Origin: Desulfosediminicola ganghwensis
GTDB lineage: Bacteria > Desulfobacterota > Desulfobulbia > Desulfobulbales > Desulfocapsaceae
Reading direction: 5' to 3'
DNA length: 64,000 nt
Assembly: GCF_005116675.2 (NCBI RefSeq)
Contig: NZ_CP050699.1
Location: forward strand, 3,309,001 to 3,373,000
Part shown: one piece after another, positions 45,622 through 53,267 of the stretch
Layout: the number at the start of each line of letters is the position of its first letter
Numbering within the stretch: the stretch's first letter is position 1
Notes under the pieces: model-generated
Database searches by the model: none
The model's input: the letters and a program-made list of their open reading frames with translations, nothing else
What the model was told of the DNA's origin: nothing
Made by a program: the position numbers and the translations under genes

Positions 45622-45778
45622 TGGTTTCTCCAAATTCTTCGTTATAGCGATATACGTAGTAACACCTTCGCCTGCAGGCTAAGGTTTTTCATTCTCTGGG
45701 CCAAAAAGTTTCATTTATACCACAGATGAAGGTTCTTTTTAAGAAAATTTTGGTTTCTTAAGAAATACCAGTGATTTT

Positions 45779-47023
45779 CTATGATTTTTCGAACTTTTTA
45801 ACAATAACGGTGGAGTTGATACCTAGCATGCCAAAAGAGTTGTTGAGGATAACCTTAATCGAATCCGCCTTGACAGCTTCGTTTATAACCAGATTGTCAA
45901 TGGCACACTCAGGGTCGAGTTCCTCAACATTAATGGTCGGATGAATCATGTTATCTTCAAAACTTGGCAGGTTGCCGGCCAACTCGAGAACACCAGCGGC
46001 ACCCATGGCGTGCCCGATGATCGATTTGGTGTTGTTTACATAGGTTGTGCTGCTGTGCTCAAACACTTCCCGAACTGCTTTGCACTCTTCAATATCACCC
46101 TGCTTGGTACCGGTGGCATGGGTGTTGATCAGGTCGATCTCTTCTGGTTTGAGGCCTGCCCGCTCAAGTGCCAGCCGCATACATTCTGCCTGACGTTTAC
46201 CATAAGGCAGAACAAAATCGCGAGCATCGGAGTTCATTGCGTAACCAACAACCTCTCCATAAATTTTAGCACCACGCTCAATAGCCTTTTCCAGATATTC
46301 CAAAACATAAATGCAGCCGCCTTCTGAAATAACAATGCCATTTCTGTTTTTATCAAAAGGTTTAGAGGCGCGTTTAGGGTCTTCATCCGCCCCCAAAGCG
46401 TTCTGGGCCGCAAAGCTGGCAAAAATTCCGAAAGAGCCGGTTGACTCGGAGATGCCACCTGCAAGTGCCATGTCAACCTCGCCAAGCCTCATCATCTGTA
46501 CGGCCTGAATAATAGAAGCGTTTCCGGCAGCGCAGGCTGCACCGATGGAATAGTGAGGTCCGGTGATGCCAAGACTCAAGGTGATTTCACCGGCAGGGTT
46601 GTTCAGGACGGTACGTGGATTGTGATGATGAGTCCAGTATGCGGTGTCGTGGCCATACTGGCTGATATTATATACCTCATTTTCAGTTTCCACGGTGCCG
46701 TGTTCGGTGAGGCCGATATATACTCCTACCTTTGAAACATCATACTCGTTGATATCAAGGTTAGCGCTGGCGAGTGCTTCATGAGCACAGTAGACTCCAA
46801 TACAACCTGCACGTGTACCCTTTTTGTTTTCTTTCTTTTTGCGGTATTTGGTTTCAGGGAATGAGCAGATACCAGCGGGCGCCTTACCGAAATATCGAAG
46901 ATCAATTTCAGAAATTTCGCTCTCGCCTTTCAGTAGTTTTTCTCTGTATTCCTGTAAATTCGAGGCATTCGGTGCGGCAAGGCCTACACCTGTAATGACG
47001 ATTCGACGGTTGTCTGTGTGCAT
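45779..47023 (-). CDS. FabF-like beta-ketoacyl-ACP synthase (KAS II)
   Basis: A 414-residue condensing enzyme. Catalytic Cys164 in SIGAACAAGNAS, His302 in NTHATGTKQGD, Lys333 and His338 in NTKSIIGHAMGAAG: the Cys-His-His set of elongating ketosynthases is complete. No paired chain-length factor is present, unlike aryl-polyene or type II polyketide systems. The start is the ATG at 47023 (MHTDNRRIVITG); the frame is open for 89 more codons upstream, but that part does not resemble a ketosynthase. First gene of the cluster FabF-ACP-CrtI-CrtI-FabG-FabZ, with a fair promoter about 20 bases upstream. Housekeeping FabF is not excluded from sequence alone. Confidence 0.9.
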   Translation of the reverse strand: MHTDNRRIVITGVGLAAPNASNLQEYREKLLKGESEISEIDLRYFGKAPAGICSFPETKYRKKKENKKGTRAGCIGVYCAHEALASANLDINEYDVSKVGVYIGLTEHGTVETENEVYNISQYGHDTAYWTHHHNPRTVLNNPAGEITLSLGITGPHYSIGAACAAGNASIIQAVQMMRLGEVDMALAGGISESTGSFGIFASFAAQNALGADEDPKRASKPFDKNRNGIVISEGGCIYVLEYLEKAIERGAKIYGEVVGYAMNSDARDFVLPYGKRQAECMRLALERAGLKPEEIDLINTHATGTKQGDIEECKAVREVFEHSSTTYVNNTKSIIGHAMGAAGVLELAGNLPSFEDNMIHPTINVEELDPECAIDNLVINEAVKADSIKVILNNSFGMLGINSTVIVKKFEKS

Positions 47024-47047
47024 AGTTATGAAGTTTGTGCGAAATTT

Positions 47048-47076
47048 GATATATGAAGAATCTATAACAGTATCAA
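47048..47076 (-). promoter_or_regulatory. Candidate promoter of the lipid cluster
   Basis: Minus-strand reading: TTGATA (47071-47076), 17-base spacer, TATATC (47048-47053). It lies just before the FabF-like ATG at 47023 and implies a leader of only about 20 bases. Confidence 0.45.
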
Positions 47077-47648
47077 GACCAGCCTGATTCTCAATTGGTT
47101 CAAACGTGCCGACTCTAGGATATATTGCTGCAAAGTTCAAGAAGAATAGCGAAATTTCTAATTTTGCAAACCCGCCAAAGCTTAACCTCAACTTCATGCC
47201 TTTTTCCTGCAAATGAGAATATAAACAGGAGATCAGCATCAGGCTTGCCGCATCTGCTCCGCAACAAGAAATGTGTATGCTGGCTTCCATACTCGAGGCC
47301 CGGCGGTATGGAAGGCCGAACGATACCTCTGATACATTTCAGACCCGCCAATTATGTTGGTCGACGAACCATTATCGATTGCTGTTTACAATTTGCTTAA
47401 ATAATGATGAAATATAACTTGGACTTAACAAGCTATATAAAATATCTGAAAAGCAGCTGGTAATCAGACAATAGAAAAAACGAAAGTTTGAAGTGAGCAC
47501 TGAGCTGTTAGAAATTTGTATGTATTATTCCTGGCAATTATCCGGGTGGGTGTCTGTCGTATTAAAGCTATTGCTGCTGAAACAAAGATAGGTCGGGTAA
47601 TAGAGGCGTATACCGCTATCCAAATGAATACCTCGCATCAAGGTGGTT
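47077..47648. other. Divergent intergenic region between the lipid cluster and the PilZ-protein operon
   Basis: About 570 bases. Part of it is an 89-codon upward extension of the FabF-like frame on the minus strand, which I judge non-coding. A hairpin (GGCTTCCATAC at 47282-47292 and GTATGGAAGGCC at 47306-47317, one bulge) is the only structure seen. No RNA gene recognised. The promoter for the plus-strand operon must lie in the last 250 bases but is not obvious. Confidence 0.45.
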
Positions 47649-49991
47649 ATGAGTAAAGGTCAACAGTCGGACGTTCAGCAAAAAATCCAGAACCTATTGA
47701 ACGGTGCTGAAAAAGAACGAGCCCAGAAACGTGTTGCGCACGGGTTAGCTGAGTTGGGACGTGGCAAGATTGAGCATCTTGATAATAGCGAGTTGCTGGT
47801 CTTCCTGCCAGGCTACATACAAGGGCTTGGGGAGAGCGGATCTGGTACGGAAATGAATTCACTGCTGAATGTGTTTGAAGCAGCAGTCCTGTCTGGTGAT
47901 GTGATTCTCCGAGAGCGGAGTATTGCACTCTTATCAATTGCAGCATCCACCATAGTTGAAAGGGGTTCAGTTGAACAGCTTACAAGAATCAGTGAGATAT
48001 TTACTACCTGGCTGGAGACAGAGACGGAACTTTTGCCCGGAGCAGAGATAGTCGCACTCCAGATGGGGCAACTTCTTAGAAAACTTCTGAACTCAGAGAA
48101 CTGGATTCAGGCAAAAGCGATGGTCGGGTGTGTAGCAGATATTTCAAGAGGCAAAACTGATAAATCTCACCTTATTGTTCGATTAGCAGCCAGAATACTG
48201 GAAAAAATAACCGACCGGGAAATGGTCCAGCGGCTGCTTAAAGTTTTTCTGGACTCTTGTGCCGAAGAGTCACCGGTTGCCGGGGATATGGCAAAGATAC
48301 TTTTGGGAATGGGAAAGGGTTTGGTTTCTATCTCAATGGATATGTTGCCGGAACTGCAGGAACAGGAAAGAGAGTCGCTTATTGACCTGTTATCTAAGGG
48401 GGACGAATCATTTGTTGTGGAGATCGAGCGGCTTAATGAAACTGGACGGATGTCAGTTCAGCAGACATGCGATATGGTCAGAATTCTCAGCAGGATGAAC
48501 AGGGCATCTGTATATCCGAGATTGGTTGCCTGTCTGGCGCACCCTGCAACAGAGGTACAGCATGAAGTGGTTCGCGGCATAATCAGGAACGGGTTGCACC
48601 TGGTGCCACGGTTGTTGGAGGCACTGGATGTTGTGGCAGACGAAATGAAAGTTTTGGTGATAAAAAAATTATCACAGCTAAGTGATAAAGAGATAAATGA
48701 ACGGTTTTTAAAAATGCTGGCAGACTATACTGACGGCATGCGTATTACCTGTAAACCTGTTGTTCACTCCCTGGTTGTAGCCTTGGGGCAGGAAGTCCGG
48801 CTTGAGAATCTTTCAACTTTAAAAGCTCTCCGAAGCGGTTTGCAATTTGATACGGATAGCGTACTCATTGGATTGACGGAAGCATCGATTAGCAGGTTGG
48901 AACTTGGCATTCGGAGGGCTGAACATCGGGTTGTAGATGACCAGAACGTTGAGTTCTATGATGATCCGGTTCAACTTCGGCAGGCAAGGGAACTTACAGC
49001 AGAGGTTCGGTATGAGGTTGAGGAACTTGCTGCTCAGGGGAAGATTGATGAGGCACTGAATATACTCAAAAAGAAGATTAATGAGTATATACAATCAGGG
49101 AAACTGGCTGCTGCGGAGGTTTTGCGTGATCTGATTTTAAAGATAGATCCCGGTGCGATCGACACTTTACTCGAAGTAGAAGAGTTGCTGGTGAAGCAGC
49201 AGCAGACAGGCTTGTCTGATAATAACATGCTGCTTTGGAAAGATTTTCGATCTCTGGTTGGACCTCAGGTTTTTGAAAAGATATTTGGCCTGGCTGTTGT
49301 CGAGCGTTATGGGGATGGCGAAACCATCATTGCCCAGCGCGAGGAAAACGATAATCTCTACTTTTTGGTTTCTGGCACGGTTTTGCTGCATTGTGGTTCC
49401 GGGTCAGAAGAGACTTTCCTGAAAAAAATCAGAGAGGGCACAATATTAGGGGCTGAAACCATTTTTGATGTTTCGTTATCCACCGTCACGTTCAAGGCGC
49501 AGGGGAGTGTTCTGGTCTATTCCCTTGCCACGGATTTACTTACGGGTTTAGAAAATGAGTATCCGGGAACCTATCAGATACTTGAGAAATATTGTGATGG
49601 CCAGATTGACATTCCGGAATTGCTGAAAATGTCCGGAATTGATCGCCGAAACCAGGCCAGAAGAAAAGTGAACAAGAGCATTGAAACAAAAATATTGGAC
49701 ATGTATGGTGTCGTCGGACAGAGATCACTCAGGGGCTTGATGCATAATATTTCCTATGGCGGTGTCTGTTATGAAATAGGCATCGAAAACACCAAAAGCG
49801 TTCGCCGCCTGCTTGGCAGGCAAATGCAGATTATCTTCAAGTTACGGGATAAGCAGCGAGCCGAACTCAACGGAAAATTTGTCGCTTTTGAACGCAATGT
49901 GGAAGTCCCCGGCAAATATAGAGTTCATGTACGAATGCTTGAGCCTATTGATCCGAAAATTTATGAATTGATTGTCCAGGACACTGTCTGA
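47649..49991 (+). CDS. HEAT-like repeat protein with cNMP-binding-fold and C-terminal PilZ domain
   Basis: A 780-residue cytoplasmic protein. Residues about 1-430 are helical and look like HEAT/ARM-type repeats (for example LVACLAHPATEVQHEVVRGI). Residues about 540-660 form a cyclic-nucleotide-binding fold (ERYGDGETIIAQREENDNLY), but the phosphate cassette ILGAETIFDVSLSTVTF lacks the usual Arg, so cAMP binding is doubtful. Residues about 664-775 form a PilZ domain with RRNQAR (666-671) and NISYGG (700-705), which match the c-di-GMP-binding RxxxR and (D/N)xSxxG motifs. It is probably a c-di-GMP effector acting through protein contacts. ATG at 47649 follows AAGGTGG. dus follows after 17 bases. 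Confidence 0.85.
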   Translation: MSKGQQSDVQQKIQNLLNGAEKERAQKRVAHGLAELGRGKIEHLDNSELLVFLPGYIQGLGESGSGTEMNSLLNVFEAAVLSGDVILRERSIALLSIAASTIVERGSVEQLTRISEIFTTWLETETELLPGAEIVALQMGQLLRKLLNSENWIQAKAMVGCVADISRGKTDKSHLIVRLAARILEKITDREMVQRLLKVFLDSCAEESPVAGDMAKILLGMGKGLVSISMDMLPELQEQERESLIDLLSKGDESFVVEIERLNETGRMSVQQTCDMVRILSRMNRASVYPRLVACLAHPATEVQHEVVRGIIRNGLHLVPRLLEALDVVADEMKVLVIKKLSQLSDKEINERFLKMLADYTDGMRITCKPVVHSLVVALGQEVRLENLSTLKALRSGLQFDTDSVLIGLTEASISRLELGIRRAEHRVVDDQNVEFYDDPVQLRQARELTAEVRYEVEELAAQGKIDEALNILKKKINEYIQSGKLAAAEVLRDLILKIDPGAIDTLLEVEELLVKQQQTGLSDNNMLLWKDFRSLVGPQVFEKIFGLAVVERYGDGETIIAQREENDNLYFLVSGTVLLHCGSGSEETFLKKIREGTILGAETIFDVSLSTVTFKAQGSVLVYSLATDLLTGLENEYPGTYQILEKYCDGQIDIPELLKMSGIDRRNQARRKVNKSIETKILDMYGVVGQRSLRGLMHNISYGGVCYEIGIENTKSVRRLLGRQMQIIFKLRDKQRAELNGKFVAFERNVEVPGKYRVHVRMLEPIDPKIYELIVQDTV

Positions 49992-50008
49992 ACATCCCAG
50001 GTTTTTGC

Positions 50009-51016
50009 ATGAACAGAGAAGTACAATCGGCACCATTGAAAATTCGCTCCATAACTGTCAACACACCCGTCGCTCTGGCGCCGATGGTGGGCCTGTCACA
50101 CTCGGCCATTCGTTCATTACTGGTTGAGCAGGGTGGGGTAGGACTGCTGTTTACAGAAATGATGGCGGCAAAAAGATTGCCCCATGACAGTGTCAACCAC
50201 TCACCAATGCTGGTTCGTTCAGCGATTGAATCCCCGCTGATTTACCAGATTTTTCTCGCCACTGAGGAGCCGGTGCAACTCGCAGTAGAAAAACTCGAGA
50301 CAATCGGAGCCGATGGGATTGATGTGAACCTTGGCTGTCCGGCCCCTCAGCTGAGAAGACGGGGCGCAGGTGGATTTCTGGCTGAGGATGGAAAGACCGT
50401 CCAGAGAATTTTCGGTGCCTTGAGGAGATCTACAGAATTACCGGTGAGTGCCAAAATCCGTCTGGGAAGAGAGTTGGACAGGAATAAGCTCATCGATTTT
50501 TGTAAAATGCTTGAGGGCGAAGGAATAGATTTCATAACAGTGCATGGCAGGCTTCACGGGGAAAAATTCTGCCGTCCACCCCGCTGGGACTGGATTGGCT
50601 ATGTAAAAAAAGAACTATCGATACCGGTAATTGCAAATGGTGGTATATTTACAGTCAGTGATGCCGGGAGGTGCCTTGAGCAGTCCGGTGCTGATGGACT
50701 GATGATAGGCCGGGGCGGTATGGAGCGGCCATGGCTTTTCGCGGATATTGCCCGGGAAATATATGGCAGAACTGATATTTCAGGTTTTGCCACGCGCCAG
50801 GAACTTTTCTTCCGTTTTATTGATCTGTTAAATGATCGATTTGCGGTTGAGAGAAGATTGGGGCGGATGAAGCAATTTACCCAGTATTACGCAAGGGCAT
50901 TTACTTTTGGGCATCATCTGGCGAGTGCGGTACAGAATAGTAACAGTATGGATGAAGCTGTAGAGTCAGCTGAGCAGTTCTTTGCTCGCACTGATCCATC
51001 GGAGTTACAGAACTAA
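50009..51016 (+). CDS. dus: tRNA-dihydrouridine synthase (Dus family)
   Basis: An FMN enzyme that reduces uridine to dihydrouridine in the tRNA D-arm. The 335 residues show VALAPMVGLSHSAIRSL, catalytic Cys110 in DVNLGCPAPQLRRRGAGG, ITVHGRLHGEKF, IPVIANGGIF and GLMIGRGGMERPWLF, the FMN phosphate loop. Which Dus subtype (A, B or C) is not decided; DusB-like is the most usual in this group. It lies between the PilZ protein and a phasin-like gene, whose AAGGAG site overlaps its stop codon. Confidence 0.94.
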   Translation: MNREVQSAPLKIRSITVNTPVALAPMVGLSHSAIRSLLVEQGGVGLLFTEMMAAKRLPHDSVNHSPMLVRSAIESPLIYQIFLATEEPVQLAVEKLETIGADGIDVNLGCPAPQLRRRGAGGFLAEDGKTVQRIFGALRRSTELPVSAKIRLGRELDRNKLIDFCKMLEGEGIDFITVHGRLHGEKFCRPPRWDWIGYVKKELSIPVIANGGIFTVSDAGRCLEQSGADGLMIGRGGMERPWLFADIAREIYGRTDISGFATRQELFFRFIDLLNDRFAVERRLGRMKQFTQYYARAFTFGHHLASAVQNSNSMDEAVESAEQFFARTDPSELQN

Positions 51017-51026
51017 GGAGCCATAT

Positions 51027-51356
51027 ATGATTGATCTGATTAAAAAAGCAATGTTTACGGGTGTCGGATTTGCAGCTTTGACCAAGGAGAAGGTTGAGGA
51101 TGTTGCGAAGGTTTTTGTCGAACAGGGAAAATTAAGCCGGCAGGAAGGTGAAAAGCTGGTGGATGAATTGCTGGAACGTTCGAAGGAATCGCAGCAACAA
51201 CTCACCAAGCAGGTTGGTGAAATGGTTGAAAGTGCCATGGAGGGTATGAATCTGGTCAGCATGAAGGAGATTGAAAACCTTCAGGAAGAGATCGCTGAAC
51301 TCAAGAAGCGTATCGATGAGCTGGAGTCTGACAAGACCGATAAGGAAGAATCATAA
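51027..51356 (+). CDS. Small phasin-like protein
   Basis: A 109-residue helical protein of the type annotated as phasin family or polyhydroxyalkanoate regulator in deltaproteobacteria: LIKKAMFTGVGFAALTKEKV, then EQGKLSRQEGEKLVDELLERS and a C-terminal coiled coil (ENLQEEIAELKKRIDELES). AAGGAG, six bases before the ATG, overlaps the dus stop codon, so translation is coupled to dus. The frame stays open upstream to 50982, but the ribosome binding site fixes the start. No PHA synthase is in the window; a granule role is inferred only from the family name. Confidence 0.8.
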   Translation: MIDLIKKAMFTGVGFAALTKEKVEDVAKVFVEQGKLSRQEGEKLVDELLERSKESQQQLTKQVGEMVESAMEGMNLVSMKEIENLQEEIAELKKRIDELESDKTDKEES

Positions 51357-51376
51357 CCGATGATTCCCTCCAATAT

Positions 51377-53044
51377 TTAAGCCTTTGACTTTCGTCTGAA
51401 CTTTTCGATAAATTTGGATACCACATTGGAAAGTTCAGAAAGTTTCATGGCATTGAGCAGTATTCCATAAAGCAACGCTGCTGAAACTATTATGCCGGAA
51501 AGGGAAAGCAGCTGCTGAATTGTACTGCCGTGCAGGTATGCCAGGAGCATATCTTTGCCATAGTAGACCACCGCGCACATTGCAACAGTCGAAGCGATAA
51601 TCTTTAAGCTGCCGGTTACCAGATATTTCAACGGCAGCCCATCCATTTTTAAATAAAGCACCACCATCAGGAAGGTAAAGTTCAGCAGCATTGTCACTGA
51701 GGTAGAGAGTGCAATTGCCAGGTGCTGATATTTATCTATGGTCAGGTTGATAAAAATCAGATTCGTACCGATAGCGATAAAACTGGCTATAACCGGAAAT
51801 TTCGGCTTATCGAGGGCATAAAAGGCCGGAACAAGCACTTTGTTGGAAGAGTAGGCAAAGAGTCCCACCGCATAGAGTGCAAGAGCCTGAGAGGTCGCCA
51901 GGGTATCAGCCGTCGAGAATGCGTAGCGTTCAAAGATGAGGCGGACAATTGGTTCTGAGAGTAGAATCAGACCAGCTGTGGCGGGAACGGTCAGGGCCAG
52001 TACCATCACCAGAGAAGAGACAAGAGTGGTTCGCATCTCCGGGATGTTCTTTTCAGCAGCATGCCTTGCAAGCACCGGCATCATGGCGATTGAGAAAGTG
52101 ACGCCAAAAACACCAATGGGAAGTTGCACGAGCCTGAATGCATAACTCAGCCAGGATACCGAGCCTTCAATACAGGAAGAAGCAAACTTGGTGTTGATGA
52201 AGATATTTATCTGCACCGCAGAGAGACCTACGGTTGCCGGCACCATCAGTTTAAGAATACGCCTCAGGCCGGGATCGGAGATATTGAGCCGGGGCCTGAA
52301 GGAAAACCCAATCTTTTTCAGGGACGGAAGCTGGATGGCAAGTTGCAGGAAGCCGCCAATCAGAGTGCCGACTGCCATGCCGGTGATCGCAGGGTATCCG
52401 TATTCAGGCAGAATCAATGCCAGGCCGACACCGCCCACTATGGACCCGAGATTGAAGAAGGTTGATGCCATGGCCGGTATGAAGAAACGGCCCTTGGAAT
52501 TTAATATTCCCATGGCCACGGCGGCAAGGGAGATAAATATCAGAAATGGCATCATTATCTGGGTAAGACCGGTGGTGAGGGCTATTTTGCCTTCCACGGC
52601 GGAATACTCATGTGCCATGAGTAAAACAATCGGTTCTGCCAGCCAGATACCAAGCAGGGAGATAATACTGAGGGCGATGGCAAAAAAAGTGAGTACGTTG
52701 GCAGCAAGCTGCCAGGTCTCTTCTTTGCTCCTGTTTGTATTGTAATCGGAAAAGACAGTTACAAACGCCGCAGATAAGGCACCTTCGGCAAAAAGATCTC
52801 GCAGGAGGTTAGGAATGCGAAAGGCAACGACGAAGGCATCGTAGGCGGTTCCTGCGCCGAACATGCCTGCAAAGACCTGTTCCCGGACGAGGCCAAGCAG
52901 CCTGCTGCACATAACTGCAATACCGATCACGCCTGCGGAGCGGGCTATGGTGCTGCTGTTGGCTGATGATTTTTTCAATGAAGATAACCTTAAGAAAATC
53001 GTGACAAAATTTTTCCCGCTAGGAAGATACCTCGTCTTCTGCAT
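51377..53044 (-). CDS. murJ: Lipid II flippase MurJ
   Basis: A 555-residue polytopic inner-membrane protein (about 14 membrane segments) of the MOP superfamily. It moves lipid II across the membrane for peptidoglycan synthesis. Seen: SRLLGLVREQVFAGMFG, DAFVVAFRIPNLLRDLFAEG, and FSDYNTNRSKEETWQL, all typical MurJ segments near the N-terminus. The start at the ATG at 53044 follows a TAGGTAG; about 35 residues precede the conserved region, so a TTG about 23 codons downstream could be the true start. It converges with the phasin-like gene, 20 bases apart. Confidence 0.95.
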   Translation of the reverse strand: MQKTRYLPSGKNFVTIFLRLSSLKKSSANSSTIARSAGVIGIAVMCSRLLGLVREQVFAGMFGAGTAYDAFVVAFRIPNLLRDLFAEGALSAAFVTVFSDYNTNRSKEETWQLAANVLTFFAIALSIISLLGIWLAEPIVLLMAHEYSAVEGKIALTTGLTQIMMPFLIFISLAAVAMGILNSKGRFFIPAMASTFFNLGSIVGGVGLALILPEYGYPAITGMAVGTLIGGFLQLAIQLPSLKKIGFSFRPRLNISDPGLRRILKLMVPATVGLSAVQINIFINTKFASSCIEGSVSWLSYAFRLVQLPIGVFGVTFSIAMMPVLARHAAEKNIPEMRTTLVSSLVMVLALTVPATAGLILLSEPIVRLIFERYAFSTADTLATSQALALYAVGLFAYSSNKVLVPAFYALDKPKFPVIASFIAIGTNLIFINLTIDKYQHLAIALSTSVTMLLNFTFLMVVLYLKMDGLPLKYLVTGSLKIIASTVAMCAVVYYGKDMLLAYLHGSTIQQLLSLSGIIVSAALLYGILLNAMKLSELSNVVSKFIEKFRRKSKA

Positions 53045-53133
53045 TTTTGCTACCTATTAGGTGTCTTGAAGAGATAAACGATTTCTAATGAAACTTAATT
53101 TCCTTTCAATCACCAATAGGGAGTCAAACACTC

Positions 53134-53163
53134 TTGACTTTGCTGGTATTAATTGAATATATG
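53134..53163 (+). promoter_or_regulatory. Candidate promoter of the EF-G paralogue gene
   Basis: TTGACT (53134-53139), an 18-base spacer and TATATG (53158-53163), with a leader of about 100 bases to the ATG. Confidence 0.42.
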
Positions 53164-53267
53164 ATTTGATGTTTTAGCGCTATCAGTGTCAAAAAAATGC
53201 TGCTAGCTTTAGCTATGTTTGTTTACGTGAGAGCATTGAATAACCTTCGATTTTTAAGGAGATAGAT

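Noticed and set aside
41305-47023. Aryl-polyene or carotenoid gene cluster
   Set aside because: No chain-length factor, acyl/AMP ligase, thioesterase or glycosyltransferase typical of aryl polyenes, and no crtB or crtE for carotenoids.
47024-47290. 89-codon upstream extension of the FabF-like frame
   Set aside because: It does not resemble a ketosynthase or any family I know, has many Cys/Phe/Ser codons in odd order, and the ketosynthase begins exactly at MHTDNRRIVITG with a promoter candidate inside the extension.
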